Part shown: piece after piece, positions 11,036-21,515 of the stretch
How positions within the stretch are numbered: the first letter of the stretch is position 1
Layout of the letters: the number at the start of each line of letters is the position of its first letter
Program-made: the position numbers and the translations under genes
Notes under the pieces: model-generated
What the model was told of the DNA's origin: nothing
What the model saw: the letters and a program-made list of their open reading frames with translations, nothing else
Databases searched by the model: none
Source of the DNA: Isoetes taiwanensis
Taxonomy: Eukaryota; Streptophyta; Lycopodiopsida; Isoetales; Isoetaceae
DNA: 64,000 bases
Direction: 5' to 3'
Assembly: GCA_021234155.1 (NCBI GenBank)
Contig: JAJEKV010000134.1
Span: forward strand, 183,501 to 247,500

Positions 11036-12058
11036 AAAAGAAGAAGCAATTTTTATGTCATACCATAATCCAATTAGACATATGACACATATACCAAGTC
11101 TGCCACAACTCAATCGGACATATGATGCACACACCACACCAACTTGCTTTGTTTGGTCCTGCCCCAACCTGATTGGACATATGATGTATATACCGTACCA
11201 ACTTTGCCACAATTGGATTGGCAACCTGATTGGATATATGATGCACACACCACATCAACATTGCCACAATTCGATTGGATATATGGCACGCACGCCACGC
11301 CAACATTGCTTATACTGCATCAGCATTGCCACAATTCGATTGGACATATGATGCACACATCATGCCAACATTGCTACAATTCGATTGGCAGCCTGATTGG
11401 GCATATGATGCACACTCCACACCAACATTGCCATAATTCAATTGGATATATGATGCACACACCATGCCAACATTGCTTATACTGCATCAAGGTTGTGACA
11501 ATTCTATTGGACGTATGACGCACCAAGCCAGCATTGTCATAATTCAATTGACAACTTCATTGGACATATGATGCACACACTACACCAACAGCCACTATTC
11601 GATTGGATATGACGCACATACCACGCCAACACAGCTTACACCACATCGACATCATATGACGCACGCACCATGCCAACATAGCTTACACCACATCAACATT
11701 GCCACAATTCGATTGCCCGATTAGACAATGCACACACCACGCCTACACTGTCACAATTCGATTTGATATACGATGCACACACCATGCCAACATTGTTTAT
11801 ATCACATCAACATTGCCACAATTCGATTAGGCATTGTCACAATTCAATTGGGTTTACGACGCACACACCATGCCAACATTGCTTACACCACATCAACATT
11901 GCCACAATTCGATTCGGCGTATGATGCACACACCATGCCAATATTGCTTTGTTAAGTCCTGCCCCCCAACCACCTTACTTTAAATGTGACCCTGGGCAGC
12001 CTCAAATTCAAGACATACTTATTCTAGGACTACCATGTTACCACTAGACCAAACGCCC
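11036..12058 (-). mobile_element. SINE with internal minisatellite expansion
   Basis: Read on the minus strand. The head at 12058-12000 begins GGGCGTTTGGTCTAGTGGTA, which has an RNA polymerase III A-box (TGGTCTAGTGG) as in a tRNA. A degraded B-box-like run TCTTGAATTTGAGGC follows. Next comes a body with GGTGGTTGGGGGGCAGGAC. The end at 11058-11036 reads ATGACATAAAAATTGCTTCTTC. The SINE at 44652-44838 has the same order: GGTGGGGGCAGGACC, CACATGTCCGATAGGAT, GTGACGTTAAAATTTC and (TTC)n. Here the part equivalent to ATGTCCGAT is amplified into about 900 bp of tandem units, so one SINE appears to span 1 kb. Confidence 0.7.
11058..11955. repeat. 45 bp minisatellite, about 16 degenerate units
   Basis: The unit on the plus strand is close to TTGCCACAATTCGATTGG, then ATATGATGCACACACCA and CRCCAAC. 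Some units carry an extra TTGCTTATACTGCATCAA block. Because 45 is a multiple of three, frames stay open over several units and give peptides such as HQHCHNSIGYMMHTP. I read these as by-products of the repeat. The unit resembles the 3' body of the SINE that encloses it. Confidence 0.85.
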
Positions 12059-12059
12059 A

Positions 12060-13150
12060 TGCACACCATTCTGGCAGTAGACACACCTTTCTAATTTGAT
12101 ATTTCTCAGACATCCTTTAACATTTTATGCAATCCGGATCCACGAGCTTAAATTTATAAATGGTAGAGTTTAAACCTCGACAAGAGAGTACCCTTTACAT
12201 TCAATTGAGTGATTGGAAGTGTTGCTCCCTAGTCAATAATTACATTGTGTTCTTCATGCTTGCAATATATGGACACCAAATCCTGCTCATGATGATATTT
12301 TCAAGAATGTTATAGAATCACAATCTTCACTAAGTTGCTTAATGGGATTTAAATTGCTTGAAGTATCAATCAATGACTAGGCCTTACACCCATAGGGCAA
12401 TGTAAGGTGTGATCTATGCACTCCTAGACCAATTGATGTACTTCTGATCCAATATATCCCATGGAAAATAAGCAAACAACAGGGTGGGTGGAGAAAAAGA
12501 GAGTACAAAATGGGATGCCTAATCTGCTTGTCAAAATTGCAAGCAATTACGTTCTGCGAAATTGCTGCTGGCTGTATGATGATGATGATTAGGATCAGAT
12601 GCTTCGGATCTTGCAAAACCAGATAGCGGACTGTCGGGATTCGGAAATGGATGATTTAGAGTTACAGACCTGATCTTCAAATGTCACAAAGGTATGTTCT
12701 TGCAAACGCACAGTTCCCAGTGCAGGCTAAATTAGCTGCATTTAGTTTTGATTTATTCCCTCCCGCGGTATATCACATTTGCATTTTAATTCTTCTTTGG
12801 TAGCTCAAGATAGACATATACTCGATGAGAATTGGTGCCTTCTTCTGCTTCTTCTTCTAAAGAAAAAGGAAAAGCAGTGTCTGTCTTCTGCTAACGGCGA
12901 ATTCATTCATGAGAGCACAGGCACAACCAGGTTTGCAGCCATTGTTGTCAATAAGAATCTAAATTCTGCGGTGTAAGGGAATTGATTACATTGTGGCATA
13001 AACGATAGATATACTTTATGCTTACATGCATCAGTACAAAGTGTTTTTCCTCCAAAAGCAAAGAGCAGAGCTTCTTAAGCTGATAGTGTGTTTCTCCTAC
13101 ATTTTTGGAAATGCATAAATTCTCCTCCTATAACGCAATTCAAGGTTCCT
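12060..13150. other. no gene recognised (5' flank of the PPR gene)
   Basis: AT-rich, without a recognisable protein or element. The promoter and 5' UTR of the PPR gene must lie in its right part, but no TATA box or other site could be fixed. Confidence 0.45.
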
Positions 13151-13202
13151 GAGAAAGCAAGGAGAATTAAAAAAAATGGCATCTCCATAAATTCAAGGAA
13201 TT

Positions 13203-16200
13203 ATGTCAATTGGAATACTTAATGTCTCTACTGTTGCAGCTTCCAGATGGCAGGAACCTCCAAGAAATTGGAACATATCAGGGTTGTTTCAACGACAAGT
13301 GAAAGGATCTATGCTGGATATAGATTGTGCCGTGCAAAATAATACTCACAATTATTATATTAAACTCTTGCAAGAATGTAAAGCTCTAGCAGATGGAAAG
13401 AAAGTCCATGCTCACATCATTAATGGTATGTGCAATCCTAACAGGTCTCTTGGGAACACAATTCTTTACATGTATGTCAAGTGTAGTAGTTTAAGTGATG
13501 CCAAAAAACTCTTCGATTTGCTCCCTACACCCAATGTCTTTTCCTGGACTATGATGGCTAGAGGTTATATTATCAATGGATATGCCAAGGAGGGGATCAT
13601 TATTTTCCAGGAAATGCAACAAGATGTCAAAAGGGTTGATAAAATTACCCTTTGTCACATTCTCAAAGCATGCTCCAGCATTGCAGAACTAAGGAAGGGC
13701 AAGTGGGTTCATGCCTGTTTGTTGGCATCTGAATTTCACTCTATTTCTTTAATCAAGACTACGATTATTAACATGTACATAAGCTGTGGGCATATAAAAG
13801 GTGCTCGTGAAGTATTTGAAAGAACAGGCATACAAAGTGTAGTTTCATGGAATGCGATCATTGCAGGGTACGTGGGAAATGCGGACCACAAGGAGGCTGT
13901 AAATCTGATTGGACAAATGTGCCAGAGAGGCATAAAACCAGACAAGTTTAATTTCATTGCCATTCTTGGTGCATGTGCTAATGCAAGAGCTGCTGTGAAT
14001 GGTACATGTGTTCATGTCATTATCATCAAATCCGGATTTGAAGGCGAAATTCTAATAGGAAACACCCTTCTAGACATGTACGGCAAATGTGGAAATACAG
14101 AGATTGTATGTTGGCTCTTTCAAAGGATGCATGAGCATGATACTGCCTCATGGAATGCTGTCATTAATGCATATGCACAAAATGGTCGTGGCAAAGAAGC
14201 CCTTGGTTTGTTCAAGATAATGGGCCAGGAAGGCATCAAGCCAAATGATATCACATTTTCAACTACCATTTATGCTTGTGCAAGCATGCTAGCTTTTGAA
14301 CAAGGGAAACTACTTCATTTTGAAGTTATGCAAAATGGATTTGAGTCAAACATTTGTGTGTCAACTGCACTTGTTGACATGTATGCCAAATGTAGCAGCA
14401 TTGAAAATGCACGTCATCTGTTTGAAAGCATGGTTAGACGTGACATTGTGTCATGGAATGTGATGATTGGGGCATATGCAAAACATGGAAATTACGAAGA
14501 AGCTTTCCGAATATCTGCTCAAATGCGTCAGGAAGGAATAAAACCAGATGCGTTCACATTCACAACCATGCTTGGTGGCTGCAAGGGCATAGGAAATTTG
14601 CAGCATGGGAAGTTGGTCCATGCTCAGATCATAAAGGCTGGGTGTTACGGCAATGTTTATGTTGGAAACACAATCATTGATATGTACTCCAGTTGCGGGT
14701 GCATGGAGAGTGCATGCAGGGTGTTTGTACACATGCCTATGAAAGACATAGTTTCATGGAATTCAATGCTTGCTGGTTACGATCAAAATGGAAATTTTAA
14801 GCAAGCCCTCCAACTTTTTAAGATTATGCAAAACGGTCGCATAGTGCCAAACATGTTGACTTTTCTTAGCGTTCTCAATGCTTGCACAAATCTTGCTGAC
14901 CTAGGCGAGGGTGAGGAGGTCCATAAGCATATTGTGAATAGCAGAATTGAAGCATGTACCTTAGTTTCCAATAAACTTCTTGATATGTATGCAAAGTGTA
15001 GGCAGATAGCACTAGCAATGCAAATCTTTGATAAAATGTCTGCCCGGGATGTAGGTACATGGAATGCAATTATTGCAGGTTATGTAAAAGCTGGAGATGA
15101 TGTAAAAGCACTCGAACTCTACGATGAGATGCAGGAGTCTGGTGTGAAGCCAGATGTAAATATTTTCATTACCATTTTCAATGCCTGTACCAATAGTTTA
15201 GACATTGAAAAGGGAAAACTATGCCATGCACAGTTCATACAAACTAGAGATCTGAGTATCTTTGTTGAAACAGCAATTTTGCATATGTATGCAAAATGTG
15301 GAAGCATAAGCATTACTTGTGAAGAATTTGTTAGGATGCCAGTAAGGAGTATTGTCACATGGAATGCATTGCTTACAGTTTGTTATGATAGCAAGTATGT
15401 GTTAGAACTCTATATGCAAATGCAAAAGGAAGGTGTAGAACCAGATTGTATTACATTTACTTGCCTTCTTCGTGCGTGTGCTAGGAAAGAACATGGAAAG
15501 TGTCTTCATGCCTACCTCATTAAATCTAATTGCGAGTCAGATGCTCACCTTGAAAGTTCACTTATTGGTATGTACAGCAAGTGTGGAAGTATACAAGAGG
15601 CCTCTTGGGTGTTCAACACTCTCCCCACAGAAGACATGATCACATGGTCTACAATGATGGCAGCTTATGTTCGGCATGAAATGAGCAAAGAAGCCCTTAG
15701 TCTGTATTTCCATATGCAAGAGAAACGAGTAAAGCCAGATAAAGTCACTTTGCTTAGTGTTGTTAGTGCATGTTCTGGTTTAACAGGCTTGAGACATGGA
15801 AAACAGGTTCATGCTAGCATACTAAACCTTGGATATGAATCAGATATATCCATTGCCAATGCACTGCTTGACATGTATGCCAAGTGCGGAGCTACTGAAA
15901 GGTTAAGCCCAGTGTTTAGCAAAATTGTTTCACCAAGTAGAATAACTTTCACAACAATAATTTCAGGACATGCCCAGCATGGTTGTGGCATGAAAGCCCT
16001 TTGGTTCTTTAGGAAAATGCAGGAAGGAGGAATAAGTCCAGACAATATAACTCTGATTTCCCTTCTGTCTGCATTCAGCCATGCAGGATTAATTCATGAA
16101 GGATGTCACTATTTTCTGGTTATGAATTGTAATTTTGATGTTAGTCCGATAGAGAAGCACTATGCATGCATTATTGATCTTCTTGGACGTGCAGGTCACG

Positions 16201-16328
16201 TGAATGAGGCAAAGGACCTCATTGATGCAATGCCGTTTGAATCGAATGACAGCCTTTGGATTGCCTTACTGGATGCATATGCAGCTCATAGGAGTACCAT
16301 ATCGGTAGCAGAAAGTCTGCGTTTGTAA
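13203..16328 (+). CDS. PLS-class pentatricopeptide repeat protein, 1041 codons
   Basis: An uninterrupted intronless frame. After an N-terminal stretch of about 50 residues, suited to an organelle-targeting peptide, it holds about nine P-L-S triplets of roughly 100 residues. Each has the order GKxxHAxI, NTLLDMYxKCG, SWNAxIxxY, EALxLFxxM, GIKPDxxTF. Triplet 7 is shortened around VTWNALLTVCYDSKYVLEL. The last repeats (HYACIIDLLGRAGHVNEAKD, then SNDSLWIALLDAYAAH) lead into the start of an E domain, but the frame ends at once in AESLRL. The rest of E, E+ and DYW are absent. PLS proteins act in mitochondria and plastids, mostly as RNA-editing specificity factors; without DYW this one would need a deaminase partner in trans. 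The first ATG is taken as the start; MLDIDCAVQN downstream is an alternative. Confidence 0.93.
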   Translation: MSIGILNVSTVAASRWQEPPRNWNISGLFQRQVKGSMLDIDCAVQNNTHNYYIKLLQECKALADGKKVHAHIINGMCNPNRSLGNTILYMYVKCSSLSDAKKLFDLLPTPNVFSWTMMARGYIINGYAKEGIIIFQEMQQDVKRVDKITLCHILKACSSIAELRKGKWVHACLLASEFHSISLIKTTIINMYISCGHIKGAREVFERTGIQSVVSWNAIIAGYVGNADHKEAVNLIGQMCQRGIKPDKFNFIAILGACANARAAVNGTCVHVIIIKSGFEGEILIGNTLLDMYGKCGNTEIVCWLFQRMHEHDTASWNAVINAYAQNGRGKEALGLFKIMGQEGIKPNDITFSTTIYACASMLAFEQGKLLHFEVMQNGFESNICVSTALVDMYAKCSSIENARHLFESMVRRDIVSWNVMIGAYAKHGNYEEAFRISAQMRQEGIKPDAFTFTTMLGGCKGIGNLQHGKLVHAQIIKAGCYGNVYVGNTIIDMYSSCGCMESACRVFVHMPMKDIVSWNSMLAGYDQNGNFKQALQLFKIMQNGRIVPNMLTFLSVLNACTNLADLGEGEEVHKHIVNSRIEACTLVSNKLLDMYAKCRQIALAMQIFDKMSARDVGTWNAIIAGYVKAGDDVKALELYDEMQESGVKPDVNIFITIFNACTNSLDIEKGKLCHAQFIQTRDLSIFVETAILHMYAKCGSISITCEEFVRMPVRSIVTWNALLTVCYDSKYVLELYMQMQKEGVEPDCITFTCLLRACARKEHGKCLHAYLIKSNCESDAHLESSLIGMYSKCGSIQEASWVFNTLPTEDMITWSTMMAAYVRHEMSKEALSLYFHMQEKRVKPDKVTLLSVVSACSGLTGLRHGKQVHASILNLGYESDISIANALLDMYAKCGATERLSPVFSKIVSPSRITFTTIISGHAQHGCGMKALWFFRKMQEGGISPDNITLISLLSAFSHAGLIHEGCHYFLVMNCNFDVSPIEKHYACIIDLLGRAGHVNEAKDLIDAMPFESNDSLWIALLDAYAAHRSTISVAESLRL

Positions 16329-16329
16329 A

Positions 16330-16985
16330 ATGTAAAAAGGACTTTCAATTCATCTTAGATTGTGGCTATAGATAGCAATGTTTTTGCCTAGGAGTTTGTG
16401 GCGAAGCTTATTCTTATTTATTTTTATCCTATATTATGAAAGGGCCAGGACCAACTTATGATGCCTAAAATTGGAATACCAACAATACAAAAATATGTCA
16501 AAAAAATGATTGAATACACAATGGTTAATAATTTCCACAACAACAACAATAGTCACTACATACGCTGCTCTTCATGATTCGAACCTAAGTATCACCATTC
16601 AGCATAAACAGAAAGAAATCAGTATACATTTTAATTCAAGCTCAAGCAATCGTGGCCGGATTTCAAGACACGCATCACAAAAACTTAAGAATAATGCAAT
16701 TAACCCTGCTTCAGATGTGTTAAGCCGGCAAGAAGGATTCAGACTCACCCAGCAATAAGGATTCACGGATATGCAAGGGAAGCCGAAATTGCAAATTGAT
16801 CGATTCTTTCTGCTCTGGCATAAGCAGAAGGCCATATTCAAATTCGCTTTTGAAGCATAAAGAATTGGAAAGAATGTCATATTTTATACCTAAGCTGCAT
16901 CTGCCTACACATGCACAGAGGAAATTCTGCAACTTTTTATAAGCTCTTGAAGTACAGAAGAATGGGAAGTCGGGAAAAGAAATGG
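16330..16985. other. no gene recognised (3' flank of the PPR gene)
   Basis: No domain or element recognised. The polyadenylation region of the PPR gene should lie here, but no single signal stands out. Confidence 0.4.
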
Positions 16986-16991
16986 GAAACT

Positions 16992-18058
16992 GAGGAAGGA
17001 AGGAAGGAAGTATATTTTAACGTCCGCGGAGGCCAAACTTGACCTATGAGACGGTACATGCAGTACACAAAGCAGATAAAACCACACCAAAAAGACAAAT
17101 GCTACTATACAATGTGTCCCTACTACTGGGATGAAAAAACCCCCACATGGGAGGAAAACCCTGGTAGTAGGCTCTCAGATCCCTTGTCCTATAAGGGATT
17201 CTCTGACGGCAGAGACTTGCAAAATGTAGGATGCGAGACGTGCAACCATTGGCGATGATGCAAAGAATTGATGCAAATGGTGCCGCAGAGCATCTAAGAT
17301 CGGATGTGTTGCTTTCGGATATGATATGTCGGACACTCTTGCGAGAGCATGGTGCTCATCCCTCATCGTCCGCATGTGGCAACACCGGCATATTCTCTCA
17401 TGCCGGGGGGATTCTCGCCCTCCATCCGTAGTCCAACGACTGCCTCTCAATCTCGAGATGATGGGACCCCGCCCTCACAGAGGCAATAGCTCTCCGTTTC
17501 TTCATAGATATATGCGCTTTCAAGCAATGGTATGGGCCATGTTCGGTGTTGGATTAACTTGCGCGGTGGTAGTGCTCGCTTTTTAGGCTTTGCACAGTGG
17601 TCGCGATCCCACGTGTGAGTGGTGGCAAAGTGAGGTGTGCGACCTGTCCCCGGGCATCGCATAGCCACAACTGGCCGGTAGTCTATAGACCACGCGTTAA
17701 CGAACCCCCGACGGCGGTGCTCTCGCCATACCCTCCTCTCATCATTGTGGCTCTTGTGCCAATAACAAAGCCCTGAGGAAGACGTTGTGCATCCATGCTA
17801 GTGACCTTGTGGAAATATGCAAGATAAGCACAAGATAGCGGAATGTTGCGGGGGGCGTAACCCGCCTCATATAGCAAAAATCGATAAGGCACCGCGGTCC
17901 TTGATACCTAGGGTCAGATGTTAAGAAGGCCTTCGCGACCCTCTCTAGCTTATCCTGGTGTTCTTGCTAATTCTTTGGACCCCAGACCTCTACCCCATAC
18001 AACAATACTGGTTCAACGAGTGCTCTGAACAGGTGTGCTCTACGTGCCCAAGCAACGA
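16992..18058 (-). mobile_element. LINE, 5'-truncated copy A
   Basis: On the minus strand this is the 3' kilobase of the LINE at 24971-29955. Both share the RT-distal region, including the LLYGVEVWGP-like block near 17985-18010, and a C-terminal zinc-finger-like motif (RHERICRCCHMRTMRDEHHA, near 17360-17420). Then follow the 3' stem-loop at 17118-17172, the terminal sequence GGACGTTAAAATATAC and a (TTCC)n tail (GGAA on the plus strand, 16992-17010). Coding frames are broken by several shifts. The 5' truncation near 18058 is typical of target-primed reverse transcription. Confidence 0.85.
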
Positions 18059-18059
18059 A

Positions 18060-19140
18060 ATGTTAGGGTAGGCCACATTTCTTGTTATTATTATCTGTTT
18101 TACATCCTATAATTTTCTATGAGTTTCCTGTGACACCTGGCAGGGTGCTAGTGCCAGCTGTCCTAGCTAGTGCCATCTGGCTCAAAAATTTCCTCTATGC
18201 AAACCGAAAAGGCAAAAAACGCCCCAAAATATAAAGCTTTGTGCAAATATAAAATGCAAATAAGCCATAAAGTATGGAGCTCTCTGCAAAGGAAAATGCC
18301 CCAACAGACTCCAACGGACTGGTCGAACTCAAACTACAGGGCACAAACAATTGGTCAAATCTCAAACACCGCAGGAGAAAGCCTGCATGCCAAAGAAAAT
18401 CTGGAGCAATGCAATCGAAACCAAAATAAGCCAAAGAAAATCCGGAGCAGTGCAATCGAAACCAAAGTAAACTCAGGCCGACTTGGGGCGGCCCAAAGAA
18501 ACCTAAAACACTAATCTGCATAGCAAATTCATATGCATAAGAAAGGTCGGGATAGGCTTGCAAGAAAGCACAGAAGCAAGAAAGAAAGGTCGAGATAGCC
18601 TTGCATGTTACTCCAACCAACAGAACTGTAAAAAAAGCACACGGATCAATAATATTCTCGTAGAAACATGGAAAAATAAAAGGAAGTCGTGATTTTACCT
18701 GAAGATTTCGCCAAAATATCAAGATCTTTCGCAAGAAATGATGCTGCACTGTTGCATGTACCTCCAGCCGACGAAATCTACAAGAAAAACATGTTAGGAC
18801 GCATGCTTTCACAAAAATCATGCCAAAATCGAAAGATAATCATCAAAATCGAAAGATAATCATGCTAAACCTCTGAAAATACTGTCAGAAAATGCTGAAT
18901 AAACACAAAAGATGCTGGCGCCACTGAAAATGTCCAAAATCGAGGCGCTACCGCCAAAATCAACCCCAGACAGTCCGCAACACACAAAAAGACGATCCAG
19001 CAAGCAAAAAAATGGACAAGGAAGCTAAGCGGCTAACGGACCGCCATAGCCGACCTCGCCATAGCCAAAAATGTGAAGACTGTCCAAAATGTCCCAAAAT
19101 TTGGCCACACGTGCGAAATGTGGCCTACCCCTAACATTTC
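18060..19140. other. no gene recognised; small local repeats
   Basis: A 41 bp imperfect tandem duplication lies near 18396-18472 (GCAATCGAAACCAAARTAA in each copy) and a short CGAAAGATAATCAT duplication near 18828-18862. A 208-codon minus-strand frame (18195-18821) is hydrophobic, partly built on the duplication and unlike any family I know. Confidence 0.5.
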
Positions 19141-19143
19141 GAG

Positions 19144-19252
19144 GGGGAATGTTCGGGCGTAGGCCATTACGCAGGGTGCGGCCACTGGCTCGCCCTCCGG
19201 GCTCGCCAGGTGGCCTTACCCCGCGTAATGGCCTATGCCCGAACATTACCCC
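19144..19252. repeat. GC-rich inverted repeat
   Basis: GGAATGTTCGGGCGTAGG with CCATTACGC is answered by GCGTAATGG with CCTATGCCCGAACATT. The outer stem is about 27 bp with one or two mismatches, and the roughly 50-base centre can pair further (GCTCGCC, GGGC). Could be a fold-back or very short MITE. No target duplication found. Confidence 0.75.
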
Positions 19253-19338
19253 TAACAAAACCATGTGCCGTGACCTGCAGTCTCCGTCTCTAACCTGTGC
19301 AACCGCCCCTATGTCACTGCCCTTGTGCAACCTGTCAG

Positions 19339-19490
19339 AAAATAGAGAATAGAATGGAATAAATTAGTATGGTTTTTATTGTCCACAATGACCATTCAGC
19401 CTATGGGATGCTATTACTGGGTTAAAAACCCCACTCTTAAAGGCCTTCGAGGGAAAAACCATAGCAATCAAACTATACAAATATTACATA
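19339..19490 (-). mobile_element. LINE/SINE 3'-end fragment with stem-loop
   Basis: On the minus strand: a stem-loop (GATTGCTATGG ... CCCAGTAATAGCATC) enclosing the TTTTTCCCTCG and GGGGTTTTTAACCC elements, then TGTGGACAATAAAAACC and an AT-rich tail with TATTCCATTCTATTC. The same order of parts ends the other LINEs of this window, so this is a short 3'-only insertion. Confidence 0.6.
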
Positions 19491-19647
19491 TCATGAAATA
19501 TATATACAACTCAGGTGAGTGTCGAGGCCATAGCTAATGCACAATTATAGAAACTTTGGAAAACGCTCATGTAACTACGATTATATAGTGAAAAGTTAGA
19601 TAGAAGATGACGCCTTTTTTCTTGAAAATTTTGTTTTTACGGTTTAA

Positions 19648-20153
19648 GGCTACATTCGCACCCGCGGTTAAGTTAAGTTAAAATATGGTTTTTAACTAAA
19701 TTTACATTCGCACCACTAGTTAAGTTAGCATATAGTTAAGAAATATAGTTAAGAATTTAGTTAACTTTTTTAACCAAAAACACTAACTAGACTTGTCTTC
19801 GCATTTTGTTCAGTTAAGTTAGCAAAATCAACTAAAAGTTAACTAAATTAAAAATTAGCATTAAAAGTTAAATGACCTCATAGAGGTCACTTTAAGTTTA
19901 GTTAAATGTGCTTATAATTTTTTATGCCTTTGGCTAACTTAACTAGACATGTTCGAAAGCATTTAGTTAGCTAGTTAAGTTATTATTTAACCAAATTTTT
20001 TAACTAAACGAGTGCGAAATGGTTTTCCGTTAAGTTAGCCTAACTAATTTTTTTAACTAGCTTTGGTGCGAAGGCAATCACCGGTTAGTATTAACTTAAC
20101 TTTAACGGTAAAAGTTAACTTAACTAAACTTAACCATGGGTGCGAATAGACCC
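19648..20153. mobile_element. 506 bp Tourist/Harbinger-like MITE
   Basis: The left end reads GGCTACATTCGCACCCGCGG. The reverse complement of the right end reads GGGTCTATTCGCACCCATGG. Both continue with TTAAGTTWAGTTAA. TAA flanks both sides (19645-19647 and 20154-20156), the 3 bp duplication typical of PIF/Harbinger and Tourist MITEs. The inside is made of repeated GTTAAGTTAGC-like runs in both orientations and has no coding capacity. Confidence 0.8.
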
Positions 20154-20156
20154 TAA

Positions 20157-21007
20157 ACCCTCTTCTTGGCAAAAAATAAAGTTTGAACACGAATTTAACT
20201 TGGTGTGAATTATCTTGCGGACCGTGTAGAAGGCCTGTATTTCTATATTGCTCTCGTTTTGATCTATCTATGGATAGAAAGTTCTTTACTATTTTGAAAG
20301 AAGATTCTCGACTAACTTTTGATTTTCTCAAAGGTCATCTCTTCACATCAGAGTATGCATTTGTACCAAATTGTGAGGAATTTGAAGTGGAATTGGTGGA
20401 ATCTTTGCGTGCTGAAGTTACGAGTAGCAAGAAGCCAATAACAATTGGTATCATCAATGTATTCTGTGATTGAAATGATAATCCAATGGTGGTTAAGATA
20501 TATTCAGATTAAATAGTGGTATTGGGTTCCGATCTCCTTTTAGTTTGGAATGGTGAATATTCATTCACAAGACACCCCCAGCCATTGGCACCTATTCACA
20601 ACTATGGATTGTTTATCTCTCCAATTAGATCCTAAAAGGTTCTATCCAATGTCAGTTTTCACTTCCTTTGTCTCCCTTAATGCTGTCGTACAATTTCAAT
20701 ATCTGCGTCTGCCTCGAAATCTGAGCCCAACTTTACTCTGTTTCTTTCCAAAAATTGTGGATGATTGTCGATATTCCTAAAACTCTTTCGAACTCCACCA
20801 GTATCTGTTCTGGGAACTTTAATCTCATGGATAGCTACATTGTACCTTCTAGATCACGGTCCTAGGACATCCCTTAAAAAGGCTTGGAAGATTCTAACTA
20901 CAACATGCTTTCAAATATCGGTTGAGCGAAAAAACTTTAGAAACATCAAAGAACAACTTCCCCCGATAACGAAACTCACCAGAGGTATAGCTCTGAATTT
21001 TAAATCT
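20157..21007. other. unidentified sequence with short frames
   Basis: Three plus-strand frames (20183-20473, 20550-20780, 20765-21028) have gene-like composition, for example DSRLTFDFLKGHLFTSEYAF, but no family was recognised and no splice logic joins them convincingly. Possibly remains of an unidentified gene or element. Confidence 0.3.
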
Positions 21008-21515
21008 TGTAAAAATAGAATAGAATAGAATAGAATACATTATTGTCCCTTGTGCCCTGAGGCCCGTGGACTTATGTAACATGGGCGAGCTCCCTGATGG
21101 GTGCTACTAGCACATCATGCTGGTTCTTATTGTAGCCTTTTCTGAAGGCTTCACTTTTTCCTATTAATACCGGCACCTCGCTTTGGATCGGCTTCAAGGC
21201 CGTGCACAGGTGCGTCGTTATCAATCAGCTTTGAACTGAGCATTTCTGGGCAGGTATGGTGCGCCTCTCTGGCGGTTCATAACAAAAGCCCTTTTTCTTT
21301 ATGTACTTCCCGGTGTCTTGCCGTCATTTCCCGTATTGCGTCTGCCAAATCCCTCATTGTTTCTGTCCTTGCCATCATGGTGTGTACATGCTGACCCCAT
21401 CTTATGTTTCTGTACTTGTTCCTGATGTCTTCATATATTGGGCACTCATTTAGCATATGATTTTCATCTTCCACTTCCCCTCTGTCACATATTCTGCATA
21501 TCCGATCATGTATAA
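21008..21515 (-). mobile_element. LINE 3' fragment inserted at the gag of the gypsy element
   Basis: The minus strand encodes RICRICDRGEVEDENHMLNE then CPIYEDIRNKY, the Cys/His zinc-finger-like motif at the C-terminus of many plant LINE reverse transcriptases. It then runs through non-coding sequence to GGCCTCAGGGC, GGGACAATAA and a (TATTC)n tail (GAATA on the plus strand, 21010-21030). About 500 bp, 5'-truncated. Its right edge abuts the gag coding region near 21515. Confidence 0.75.

Noticed and set aside
11055-11518. Two plus-strand and several minus-strand frames across the 45 bp repeat
   Set aside because: They exist because the repeat unit is a multiple of three; no start, splice or domain logic supports a protein.
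11058-11955. CRISPR-like array
   Set aside because: Units are contiguous and degenerate with no unique spacers, and the context is a plant nuclear SINE.
18195-18821. 208-codon minus-strand frame
   Set aside because: Hydrophobic, Cys/Phe-rich composition, partly produced by a local 41 bp duplication; no recognisable domain.
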